A DNA stretch of 64,000 bases from Chitinophagales bacterium (GTDB taxonomy: Bacteria > Bacteroidota > Bacteroidia > Chitinophagales > Saprospiraceae): assembly GCA_017303475.1 (NCBI GenBank), contig JAFLBO010000004.1, forward strand, positions 62,001-126,000. The letters run 5' to 3'. The notes under the pieces were generated by a model. That model made no database searches and had not been told where the DNA came from. It saw only the letters and a list, made by a program, of their open reading frames with translations. Positions 34,662 to 44,208 of this stretch are shown in pieces. How positions within the stretch are numbered: the first letter of the stretch is position 1; the number at the start of each line of letters is the position of its first letter. A program made the position numbers and the translations under genes.

Positions 34662-34893
34662 GGTACATGGCCCGGTGTTTGCCTGCCACTTCCAACGGAT
34701 TGTAAAAAAGACCTGAAAACCTTGCGGAAAATCAAAGTTCCGGGCAACCAGATAAACGGTTTTCGCATCATCACCCCGCAACTAATCCCAGCGCCGGGCG
34801 CCAACACCGGCAAAAAAATTTTGGACACAACTGAAAATACGAACTAACCACGATTTTCGGGAACTGTCCGAGCAAACCATCCTGCTTTTTCAC

Positions 34894-37800
34894 ATGACGA
34901 AGAAGAACAGCCTTCTTGCGGCTATCGCCATTTGCTCCATTTGCGCACTTTACGCTTTCGCTTACCCCGAAGCCGTAAAGGAAAATGTGCTTACCCTGCT
35001 CTTCCCGGAGGGAGAACGGCCTATCGCCGTTGAACACCTCCCGGAACCACAAACCGCGCAGGTGGACACATTCCCACCGCTCAGCGAACGATATGGAGAC
35101 TTCATCCACTCCGGATCCGGAAACCCTATTGACCTGCGCGACCCGCGGGCTATTGAGCGTGAGGTGGAATACGATGCAGAAACCAATATGTACATCGTAA
35201 CCGAACGCATCGGCGAAGACTTTTACCGCGCACCTACCTACATGACCTTCGAGGAATATGTGCGCTACCGCGATCAGCAACAACAACGGGATTATTTCGA
35301 TCGCCTTCAGGGTGTGGTTTCTGCCGATGGCCGTAGCGCCGATGGTACTACCGACCCGGTATCAAAGTTCAATTTTAAAAATTCACTCATCGACCGCCTG
35401 TTCGGCGGAACCAATGTGGATATCAAACCACAGGGTAATATCAACCTGACTTTCGGGTACGACTGGCAAAAAATCCAGAATCCCATCCTGACCCTACGCC
35501 AGCAAACCAATGGCAACTTCGATTTTGACATGGACATCAATATGAGTGCCCAGGGCAAAATCGGGGAAAAGTTGAACCTCAACTTCAACTACAATACCCA
35601 GGCTACCTTCGATTTCGACAACCAGATGAAGATCAACTACGATACGAAGGGGTTCTCTGAAGACGAAATCATTCAAAACGTAGAGGCTGGTAACGTTTCC
35701 ATGCCCCTGCGCTCCAACCTGATCAAAGGCGCCCAAAACCTTTTCGGCGTAAAAACCGAAATGAAATTCGGTCACCTCCGTACCACCCTCGTAGCTTCCC
35801 AGCAGCGCAGCCGCCAGCAAAGCCTCAAAATTCAGGGCGGCTCTCAGGTGCAAACCTTTGAAAAACCCATCGACGAATACGACGAAAACCGGCACTTCTT
35901 TTTCAGCCACTGGAACCGCAATGAATTCGAACCGGCAATGAAATGCCTGCCGGTGCCACAATCGCTGTTCAGCGTTACTCGCCTGGAAGTGTGGATCACC
36001 AACGATAAACAGGAATTCCAGAATACCCGCGACGTATTACCCTTGGCCGACCTGGCCGAACCAGACTCCTGCAATATTAACTGGAAAACGGTAACCCCGC
36101 CCAAGGATATCAAGGGTAAAGGCCTGCCTTCAAACCAAAGTAACGGTTTGTATAAAGCCATCACGGATGAGCTGGCGAGTGACCCGGAAATGCGTTACAG
36201 CGATCGCGTTGTTAGCCACCTGAACGGTCCGGATTTTAACCTGAAACAAATCCGCGATTTTGAAAAAATGAACGCCCGCCTGCTTTCTCCGCAGGAATAC
36301 ACCTACAACGAACAACTGGGCTTCCTGAGCATCAACCTCAACGTACAGCCAGACCAGGTTGTAGGCGTGGCGCTTTCTTATACATACAATGGTATCCCCT
36401 ATAAAATCGGTGAATTCTCCGATGAAGTACCTAAAAAGAGCTCCATCGATACGCTGAAAACCAACGTGCTTTTCCTCAAAATGCTGAAAAGTACCACGGC
36501 CAACGTGCGTTACCCGATCTGGGACCTGATGATGAAAAACATCTACGCCGTAGGTACCGCCAACGTGGATCCACAGGAATTTCGCTTCGATGTGTACTAC
36601 GAAGACCCGGGTAAAGGCCAAAAACGCTTCCTCGATGGCGCCCTGATCCCCGACGGAATGAAAGCCCGTCCGTTGCTCCAGGTATTTGGTTTGGATAACC
36701 TGAACCTGCAGGGCGACCCAGGCGCTGATGGTATATTCGACTTTGTGCCGGGACTAACCATAAACCTTCGCTCGGGGCGTATCATGTTCCCCGTTCTGGA
36801 ACCGTTTGGTAGCGACCTGTTGGATAAAATCGCGGAGGCAAATAATGGTCCACTCACTCCCGATCAGGAAAAAAACCTCAAAGCCAGCCTCATTTACCAA
36901 CAACTATACGATAGTACTTCCTTCGTAGCCCGGGAATACCAGCAACTTAACCGCTTTATGCTGCGGGGATCGTACAAATCCAGTACCTCCTCCGAGATTT
37001 CCCTGGGTACTTTCAACCTGCCTCCGGGCTCCGTGCGCGTAACCGCGGGCGGTACGCCTCTGCGCGAGGGGGTTGACTACTCTATCGATTACAATATCGG
37101 TAAAGTGCGCATCCTGAACGACGCGATCCTGCAATCCGGCCAGAGCGTCAATGTAAGCTTTGAAGACAATACATTCTTCGGGTTCCAATCCAGGAGTATG
37201 ATCGGAGCGCGGTTTGATTATGCTTTCAACAAGGATGTGAGCGTAGGTGGTACGTTCATGAACCTGTTTGAACGTCCGCTTACCCAAAAAGTAAACTTTG
37301 GCGACGATCCTATCAACAATAAAGTGTTTGGTTTGGACTTCACCATTTCCAAAGACGCGCCATGGCTCACCAAACTGGTAGACAAGCTGCCGCTTATTTC
37401 TACCAAAGAGCCTTCCACCATTTCCGCTACAGCGGAGGTGGCTGCGTTGAAACCCGGCCACAACCGGGCCATCAACCAGGGAGGCGACCAGGGGGGAACG
37501 GTGTATATTGACGACTTTGAGGGAAGTACCGCCAATATTCCGCTTACCAACCAGTTTAACCAGTGGGTAATTGCTTCAGTACCGCAGGGCGACACGCTCT
37601 TCCCGGAATCACAACTGCCCGATCCCGGTATTTCTCTGGGCGCCAACCGCGCAGGCCTTTCCTGGTATATATCCGACCCCAGTGCGCGTGACCAGCCGGA
37701 TGGAACTGATCCTTATACCAGTTTGATCCAGTATCAGGATATCTTCCCGAACCGCCAGCTCACACCATTTGAGCAATCCAGTCTGCGGCCGCTCGATGTA

Positions 37801-40800
37801 ACCATTTACCCGCGCGAACGTGGCCCCTATAACTTCGAAATTCCGGAAGGTTACCCGCACTCTGCAGGTTTGAATACCAATGGTGAACTCAATTTGCCGG
37901 CCACTCGTTGGGCAGGCTTTATGAAAGAGGTAAACACCAACGACTTCGAAGCTGCCAACGTGGAGTTCATTGAGTTTTGGGTATTGAACCCTTACATGAA
38001 TAAAACCGACGGCGAAACCGTATCTGATGCCGGTCAGATGTACATCGACTTGGGCTCTATTTCGGAAGACGTGATGCGCGACGGTCGCCAGTTTTTTGAG
38101 AATGGGTTGCCTACAGGCACAAACAACGTAGCCGTAGACCTTTCTCCATGGGGACGTGTGCCGATTGAAGCTCCGGTAGTGAATGCTTTTGATAACAACA
38201 ATGAAAGTCGTTCAGAACAGGATTTAGGCCTCGATGGCATGAATAACGATCAGGAAAAAACCATCGGTGAGGTGGGGCAATGGTTTGCCGCCATTCAGGC
38301 ATCGCCAAACCTTTCGCCAAACTTTAAAATGGCGGTAGAAAAAGACCCGTCTAACGACGACTTCCTGTACTTCCGCGATGCTTCTTTCCCGCAGGCGCCA
38401 GCCGGCCCCGGCCTGTTGAACCGCTATCGCCGCTTCAACAACCAGCAAGGCAACTCCCCCGCCAACCAAAACCAAAACGACATCCTCAACCCCTCCAGCA
38501 CCAACTACCCGGACCAGGAAGACCTGAACCGCGACCGCTCGCTGAACGAGACAGAAGCTTACTTCCGGTACACCATTGACATGAAAAAAACCTTCCTGAA
38601 CGGTCAGGAAGTGATTGATGCCGAGCACCCGGCAATCGCGGATTACGTAACCAATACCGTTACATTCAATAAAAACGGCAACGAATACATCTGGTATCGC
38701 TTCAAAGTGCCCCTCGACGATGTAAAGCGCAAGGCTGTTGGCGGTATTGAAGACTTCCGTTCTATCCGTTTCATCCGTGTTTTCTGGAAAGGTTTTACCG
38801 AGCGTACTACCTTCCGTTTTGCTACATTTGAACTGGGTCGTAACCAATGGCGTCGTTTCAAACAACAACTGGCCGGCTGCGGTCAGGATGCGCCAAAACC
38901 GGACCCTATTCCGTTCGATGTGAATGCTGTAAACATTGAGGAAAACTCTGCGCGCCAGCCCTTCAACTACACCATTCCGTTCGGTATTCAGCGTGAGCAA
39001 TCTGTAGGTGCTTTCCCCGACATTTTGCAGAATGAGCAGTCGCTTTCCATGAACGTTTGCGATTTGAAATACTGCGATGCACGCGCCATTTTCAAGAGCC
39101 TGAACATGGACCTCCGCCAGTTCAAAAGCATGAAAATGTTTGTACACGGCGAGGAAGTGAACAACGAAATGCTGGATAGCTCGGACCTAAAAGTGTTCAT
39201 TCGTATGGGTTCTGACTATACACGGAACTACTACGAGTATGAATTGCCCTTAAAGATCTCGGATCCTACCAAGCTCAACGGAAACCCGGATAGTCGCGAG
39301 TATAAAGACGAAGTTTGGCTTAATCAGTTTGAGTTCCCGCTGGAATTGCTGACCGATATTAAAACGCAGCGCAATGCCAATCCCCCTCCTGGTCCGAATG
39401 AACCATTTATTGGTTTTGACCCCAATAACCCGGACGCCCGGGTAAAAATCTTTGGTAATCCGAACCTGGGTTACGTAAAAGGCATCATGCTTGGGGTGCG
39501 CAACAGTGATCCTGACCAGGAAAAACACTGCTTTGAAGTCTGGTTCAATGAGTTGCGCCTCTCAGGGTTCAACGAAAAGGCCGCTTTTGCCGGTCAGGCC
39601 CGGGTAGACATGAAACTCGCCGATTTGGGTAATATATCCATGTCGGGCAATTATAGCAGCATTGGTTGGGGAAGTATCGAGGAAAAACTGGCCCAGCGCC
39701 AGCGGGAAGAAGTGATCCAGTACGACGTGTCCACCAACATCGAACTGAGCAAATTCCTGCCGGAAAAATCGGGCATCAAACTGCCTTTCTACGCCCAATA
39801 TTCCAATGTAACCCGTAATCCGGAGTACGATCCGTACGACCTGGACATCAAGCTGAAAGACAAACTGCGCGATGCGCCTAATTCACAGGTGCGCGACAGC
39901 ATTAAATCCAGCGCCCAGGATGTAACCGTGGTAAAGGGTTTCAACCTGACCAATGTACGTATGGAGCGCAAGGGCAAGGCACGGAAAATACCGCTGCCAT
40001 GGAATGTTGAAAACTTTAGTCTGACATACGCTTACAACGAACAGGATAAACGTACGCCGTTCATCCTCAATGATGAACGACGTCAGTACAAAGGCGGTCT
40101 GGATTGGCAATACGGTACAGGCCTGAAACCGTTCACGCCGTTTAAAAAGCTGATCAAGAAAGATAAGTACCTGAAATTCATCACAGAATTCAATTTCAAT
40201 CCGCTGCCCAACACCTACGGGTTCAATACCAATATGGAACGATTCAGGGGTATTACCGTGTATCGTTTTGCTGGTGAAGACCCCGCATTGAACACCTACT
40301 ACAACCGTCGTTTCACCTGGGATCGGAACTACGATCTGGGCTGGGATATCACCAAGGCACTGCGCTTCAATTTCGACGCCAATGCCAGAAGTCTGATCGA
40401 CGAGCCACTGGAATACACAGAAGGTGGCGTGCGGGTAACCCGCGATCAGCGTCGCGACTCCATCATCACCAACCTGAAAAAATTGGGTCGCCCGAAATTG
40501 TACACGCATACAGGAAGCCTGAACTGGACCCTGCCCTTCAAGCAGATTCCGTTCCTGGATTTCATCAACATGAAGGCCTCTTACACCGCCGGGTACACCT
40601 GGACAGCTCAATCGTTGAAATTGCAAAACCTGGACGCAGGGGATTACAAAGCATATTTGAATTCCCGAAGCCTGGGTAACACCATACAGAACAACAATAC
40701 CCGACAAATCAACGGCGATTTCAATTTTGAAACGCTGTACAACAAGAGCAAGTACCTGGCCAGGATCAACAAACCGGGCAAGGCGCCTGCTGGTGGTGGT

Positions 40801-42750
40801 GGCGGCAAAAACTCTGTGCCAGGCGGTAAAGACCGCGGTGGAAGAGGGGGCAACAACGACTCCAGTCCTAACCCGGATCGGGGTGGTGGCAAACCGGGCT
40901 CGCTGGATCCTAGTGGTGGCGGCAAAGCTCCGGGTGTATCTGGTGGCGGTGGTAAAGGCAAAGACGGCGCTCCAACGCCTTCCATGGACCGCAATGATCC
41001 CAACCCTCCACCTCCGGCAGATAAAAGCAATCCGGCCGGTGGTGGTATATCCCCTTCCGGCGGCTCACCTCTGCCGGGCGGTATAGACCCAACCACCGGA
41101 CGTCCAACCCGAAATCGTCAAAACGTACCAGGAGCTGATCCGGGCGCAGGTGGCAAATCTGATCCGGATGCTGGTGGCAAAGGCAAAGACCCGGGCGGGA
41201 AAGGACAAAAAGGCAAGGACAAAAAGAAAGAAGACCGCCAGCCTTCATTGGCTGAACGTATTGCCTTGCGCCCGCTCATGCTCGTGCGCAAAGCCCGCTT
41301 TACCTATTCCGAAAACAGAAGCAACGTGATTCCGGGCTTTACCCCTGATACGCGCCTGATGGGTCTGAGCGAAGGCTTCGATGCTCCGGGTTGGGCATTT
41401 GTATCCGGTTTCCAGGAAGCCGACCGGGCTTATCTGGACAAGCTGGGGGCTGCCGGCAACATCACACACCGTCCGGAACTCAACCAACAGGTGATGAAAA
41501 ACTACACTCAGAACCTGGAAATGGGTGTTACCCTTGAGCCGTTTACAGATTTCCGGGTAGAGGTAAACGTAAACAAACAGTACACCCGCAACAGCACGGA
41601 ACTGTTTAAAGATACCTTCTTCAACCTGGATCCGATGAACGTGTACTTTGAGCACCGCGCGGCACGCGACATCGGTAGCTATACCATTTCGTTCCTGTCG
41701 GTGAATACCCTGTTCGAAAAAGATATCGCAGGACTGTTCAGCAGGTACGAGAATATTCGTCCGCAAATTTCCGAACGCCTGGCGCGTGAAAACGGCATTC
41801 CTGCCGACTCCCTGCACGCCATCGACAACGGGTATAAAAAGGGTTATGGCCGTATTCACCAGGAGGTGCTGATTCCGGCATTCCTGGCGGCTTATACCAA
41901 ACAGGATCCGGGCAAGGTGAACATGAATATTTTCAAAACCATGCCCATGCCCAACTGGAAACTCACGTACAACGGCCTTTCAAAAGTGGGTAAGCTGAAA
42001 AAATTCTTCTCCAGTGTTCAGATCTCTCACGGGTATAAAAATACCCTGACGGTGAATCAATACAACACCGATATTTTCTACGAGCAGAACCTCAGCAATG
42101 GCCCAAGCGGAACCCGCAGCATTGATCCGTTGAACTACAACTACACCGCGCGTTACGAGATTCCGCAGGTAGTAATCAATGAGCAGTTCCAGCCTCTGTT
42201 TGGTCTGGATGTAAAACTGAAAAATGAAATGACATTCAAGGCGGATTATAAAAAATCACGCACCTTGTCTATGTCGTTCATCGACTATCAGTTGTCTGAA
42301 ACCAACAGCACCGGGTATTCTGCCGGCTTTGGATACCGCCTGAAAAACGTGAATATTCCATTCCTGACAGGTAAAAAGAAAGACGGTACCAAAAACAGCA
42401 AGTCCAAGCGTAAGTCTAAAAACAGCAAGAAGAAAAACAACGACCCGACAGCGCCGCCAACTCCTCCCGGCGGCACAGGTGGTTCTTCTGCAAACGACAT
42501 GACCTTCAAATTTGACTTTGAGGTGCGCGACGACATCACGATTGCCCACATTCTCGATAGCCCGAACGAAGCGCAACCTACCCGTGGCGCCCGTACCATC
42601 AGCCTTAACCCGCAGGTAGAGTATGCCCTCAACAAGCGACTTAAACTGCGTTTGTTTGTGGACTATCGCAAAACAGTGCCAAAAACATCCCAGTCCTTCC
42701 CGATCACAACCCTTAACTCGGGCGTGACGGTACAGTTCTCGTTGAACTAG
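34894..42750 (+). CDS. sprA: T9SS outer-membrane translocon SprA/Sov
   Basis: A 2618-residue protein, slightly longer than the usual ~2400-2500. SprA forms the very large outer-membrane barrel through which T9SS cargo leaves the cell; it is also needed for gliding in motile relatives. The N-terminus has a signal-like stretch (LLAAIAICSICALYAFA). Family segments include FGYDWQKIQNPILTLRQQ near residue 190, repeated FVPGLTINLRSGRIMFP-type strands, GGTVYIDDFEGSTANIPL, and a barrel C-terminus ending LNSGVTVQFSLN. Two low-complexity insertions are odd: a ~160-residue Gly/Pro/Asp/Lys-rich tract at ~1960-2122 and a Lys/Ser/Pro-rich tract at ~2492-2530. Single gene, closed by a perfect 52-bp hairpin. 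Confidence 0.96.
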   Translation: MTKKNSLLAAIAICSICALYAFAYPEAVKENVLTLLFPEGERPIAVEHLPEPQTAQVDTFPPLSERYGDFIHSGSGNPIDLRDPRAIEREVEYDAETNMYIVTERIGEDFYRAPTYMTFEEYVRYRDQQQQRDYFDRLQGVVSADGRSADGTTDPVSKFNFKNSLIDRLFGGTNVDIKPQGNINLTFGYDWQKIQNPILTLRQQTNGNFDFDMDINMSAQGKIGEKLNLNFNYNTQATFDFDNQMKINYDTKGFSEDEIIQNVEAGNVSMPLRSNLIKGAQNLFGVKTEMKFGHLRTTLVASQQRSRQQSLKIQGGSQVQTFEKPIDEYDENRHFFFSHWNRNEFEPAMKCLPVPQSLFSVTRLEVWITNDKQEFQNTRDVLPLADLAEPDSCNINWKTVTPPKDIKGKGLPSNQSNGLYKAITDELASDPEMRYSDRVVSHLNGPDFNLKQIRDFEKMNARLLSPQEYTYNEQLGFLSINLNVQPDQVVGVALSYTYNGIPYKIGEFSDEVPKKSSIDTLKTNVLFLKMLKSTTANVRYPIWDLMMKNIYAVGTANVDPQEFRFDVYYEDPGKGQKRFLDGALIPDGMKARPLLQVFGLDNLNLQGDPGADGIFDFVPGLTINLRSGRIMFPVLEPFGSDLLDKIAEANNGPLTPDQEKNLKASLIYQQLYDSTSFVAREYQQLNRFMLRGSYKSSTSSEISLGTFNLPPGSVRVTAGGTPLREGVDYSIDYNIGKVRILNDAILQSGQSVNVSFEDNTFFGFQSRSMIGARFDYAFNKDVSVGGTFMNLFERPLTQKVNFGDDPINNKVFGLDFTISKDAPWLTKLVDKLPLISTKEPSTISATAEVAALKPGHNRAINQGGDQGGTVYIDDFEGSTANIPLTNQFNQWVIASVPQGDTLFPESQLPDPGISLGANRAGLSWYISDPSARDQPDGTDPYTSLIQYQDIFPNRQLTPFEQSSLRPLDVTIYPRERGPYNFEIPEGYPHSAGLNTNGELNLPATRWAGFMKEVNTNDFEAANVEFIEFWVLNPYMNKTDGETVSDAGQMYIDLGSISEDVMRDGRQFFENGLPTGTNNVAVDLSPWGRVPIEAPVVNAFDNNNESRSEQDLGLDGMNNDQEKTIGEVGQWFAAIQASPNLSPNFKMAVEKDPSNDDFLYFRDASFPQAPAGPGLLNRYRRFNNQQGNSPANQNQNDILNPSSTNYPDQEDLNRDRSLNETEAYFRYTIDMKKTFLNGQEVIDAEHPAIADYVTNTVTFNKNGNEYIWYRFKVPLDDVKRKAVGGIEDFRSIRFIRVFWKGFTERTTFRFATFELGRNQWRRFKQQLAGCGQDAPKPDPIPFDVNAVNIEENSARQPFNYTIPFGIQREQSVGAFPDILQNEQSLSMNVCDLKYCDARAIFKSLNMDLRQFKSMKMFVHGEEVNNEMLDSSDLKVFIRMGSDYTRNYYEYELPLKISDPTKLNGNPDSREYKDEVWLNQFEFPLELLTDIKTQRNANPPPGPNEPFIGFDPNNPDARVKIFGNPNLGYVKGIMLGVRNSDPDQEKHCFEVWFNELRLSGFNEKAAFAGQARVDMKLADLGNISMSGNYSSIGWGSIEEKLAQRQREEVIQYDVSTNIELSKFLPEKSGIKLPFYAQYSNVTRNPEYDPYDLDIKLKDKLRDAPNSQVRDSIKSSAQDVTVVKGFNLTNVRMERKGKARKIPLPWNVENFSLTYAYNEQDKRTPFILNDERRQYKGGLDWQYGTGLKPFTPFKKLIKKDKYLKFITEFNFNPLPNTYGFNTNMERFRGITVYRFAGEDPALNTYYNRRFTWDRNYDLGWDITKALRFNFDANARSLIDEPLEYTEGGVRVTRDQRRDSIITNLKKLGRPKLYTHTGSLNWTLPFKQIPFLDFINMKASYTAGYTWTAQSLKLQNLDAGDYKAYLNSRSLGNTIQNNNTRQINGDFNFETLYNKSKYLARINKPGKAPAGGGGGKNSVPGGKDRGGRGGNNDSSPNPDRGGGKPGSLDPSGGGKAPGVSGGGGKGKDGAPTPSMDRNDPNPPPPADKSNPAGGGISPSGGSPLPGGIDPTTGRPTRNRQNVPGADPGAGGKSDPDAGGKGKDPGGKGQKGKDKKKEDRQPSLAERIALRPLMLVRKARFTYSENRSNVIPGFTPDTRLMGLSEGFDAPGWAFVSGFQEADRAYLDKLGAAGNITHRPELNQQVMKNYTQNLEMGVTLEPFTDFRVEVNVNKQYTRNSTELFKDTFFNLDPMNVYFEHRAARDIGSYTISFLSVNTLFEKDIAGLFSRYENIRPQISERLARENGIPADSLHAIDNGYKKGYGRIHQEVLIPAFLAAYTKQDPGKVNMNIFKTMPMPNWKLTYNGLSKVGKLKKFFSSVQISHGYKNTLTVNQYNTDIFYEQNLSNGPSGTRSIDPLNYNYTARYEIPQVVINEQFQPLFGLDVKLKNEMTFKADYKKSRTLSMSFIDYQLSETNSTGYSAGFGYRLKNVNIPFLTGKKKDGTKNSKSKRKSKNSKKKNNDPTAPPTPPGGTGGSSANDMTFKFDFEVRDDITIAHILDSPNEAQPTRGARTISLNPQVEYALNKRLKLRLFVDYRKTVPKTSQSFPITTLNSGVTVQFSLN

Positions 42751-42759
42751 GGTTTGTGA

Positions 42760-42866
42760 AGGTTTTTTAACATAGGAGAGGCGCAGCGGCACTTAAACTG
42801 AGAGTCTCACTCCAAGTGAGACTCTCAGTTTAAGTGCCGCTGCGCCTCTCCTATGTTAAAAAACCT
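42760..42866. repeat. Perfect 52-bp inverted repeat after sprA
   Basis: Arms 42760-42811 and 42815-42866 are exact complements with a 3-nt loop (CCA). Each arm contains AACATAGGAGAGGCGCAGCG and an inner GAGAGTCTCACT segment, and ends in a six-base T or A tract, so it could terminate transcription in both directions. It starts 10 bp after the sprA stop. Confidence 0.92.
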
Positions 42867-42923
42867 CCGCGCCTCTCTGCAGCAAAAAAACTATCTTCGC
42901 GCCCTCTCCCATCATCGCGTCCC

Positions 42924-44207
42924 ATGTCCAGCATACCATTTTACATGCGTTTGGTATATGCCTTTTTCAGAGGTCTTACCTGGCTTGGGTTATCGGTTTT
43001 TTACAGAAAAAGAGTGGTTTTAGGGCGTGAACACGCCCGGTTCAAAGGCCCCGCCATTGTGGTGTGCAACCACCCTTGCACCCTCATGGACCCCCTGAAT
43101 GCCGGCCTGCACATTTCAGAAGAGATGTTTTTTCTGGCCAATTATGGCTTGTTCAAACATCCGGTGAGCGCCTGGTTTTTTTCCAGACTTTTTTGCATTC
43201 CCGTAAAACGCAGGGAAGATGTGGCGGAAGGAGAGGCGCGCGACAATGAGGCGGCTTTTGAAGCATCTTTTAAACACCTGGAACGCAAAGGCGTGTTGTT
43301 CATTGCTGCTGAGGGCGTAAGCTGGATGAACCGCTATGTGCGCCCGTTCAAAACAGGTGCAGCCCGTATTGCACTGGGCGCCGAACGCCGCAGTGAGTGG
43401 CAGTCAGGTGTAAAAATCATTCCTGTTGGCCTTAGTTACGAAGCACCCCGACTCTTTCGCAAGCGGGTGGTGATAGCATTTGGTCCACCCATTGACCCGC
43501 TTCCCTGGGCTGAGGCTTATGCGCAAAACCCTGAACAGGCCGTTGACGAGCTCACCGAAACCCTGCGCAGCCGGGTGGCGGACCTTACCCTGGATTCAGG
43601 ACAGGAAAGTAAAGACGCCTGGGTGGATCAAATGGAAATGATAGCTCGTCAGGAACTGGAAAAAACACAGGGCATGTCGGCCGGGCAAGCCCACCTGCGC
43701 CTAAAATCTACGATTCTGGCGCACAGAAATGATGAAACCCTTATCCGGCAAACAGCTCTTTACTCAGAAGCCCTGCAACAGTCCGGACTAACACACGCAG
43801 GTGTTGCTACACCTAAAGTTTCCGCCTGGCCCTTGTTGTTATTGTGGCCGTTTTGGCTGTTGGGATATGTTTTTTGGTTTCTGCCCTGCTACCTGCCGCT
43901 GCTGCTTTGCCGTAAAATGAACATTTATCCGGGGTACGACAGCAATATCAAAATGCTGGCAGGACTGATCACCTTCCCGTTGGCGCTTTGGGGCGGCTGG
44001 GAGCTGGTGTTCGCTTTGAGCGGAATGAAGTGGCTGGCCTGGCTCTCTGTGCCCGTTTGGATCTCCCTGGGCTATGTGGCAGAATATGTCATGGATGTGT
44101 TTACCCTGTGGCAGGCCTCCCGCAAAGCCCGGCATTTCAGGCAATCCCAACCAGAAGCATGGCAGGAATTGATGCAATTGGGCGCCTCAAGCAAAGCTGT
44201 TCTGTAA
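42924..44207 (+). CDS. PlsC-type 1-acyl-glycerol-3-phosphate acyltransferase family protein
   Basis: About 427 residues from the ATG at 42924; the longer frame starts inside the hairpin and is rejected. The acyltransferase motifs are clear: NHPCTLMD (HX4D) near residue 50, the glycine motif AAEGVSW in place of FPEGTRS, and KIIPVGLSY. The C-terminal ~200 residues add several membrane helices (WPLLLLWPFWLLGYVFWFLPCYLPLLL...), an extension found in some Bacteroidota members. It is likely to acylate a lysophospholipid or related lipid at the inner membrane. It converges with the MBOAT gene, with one base between the stops. Confidence 0.88.
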   Translation: MSSIPFYMRLVYAFFRGLTWLGLSVFYRKRVVLGREHARFKGPAIVVCNHPCTLMDPLNAGLHISEEMFFLANYGLFKHPVSAWFFSRLFCIPVKRREDVAEGEARDNEAAFEASFKHLERKGVLFIAAEGVSWMNRYVRPFKTGAARIALGAERRSEWQSGVKIIPVGLSYEAPRLFRKRVVIAFGPPIDPLPWAEAYAQNPEQAVDELTETLRSRVADLTLDSGQESKDAWVDQMEMIARQELEKTQGMSAGQAHLRLKSTILAHRNDETLIRQTALYSEALQQSGLTHAGVATPKVSAWPLLLLWPFWLLGYVFWFLPCYLPLLLCRKMNIYPGYDSNIKMLAGLITFPLALWGGWELVFALSGMKWLAWLSVPVWISLGYVAEYVMDVFTLWQASRKARHFRQSQPEAWQELMQLGASSKAVL

Positions 44208-44208
44208 A

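Noticed and set aside
38224..39147. 307-codon minus-strand frame within sprA
   Set aside because: Antisense shadow of the sprA reading frame.
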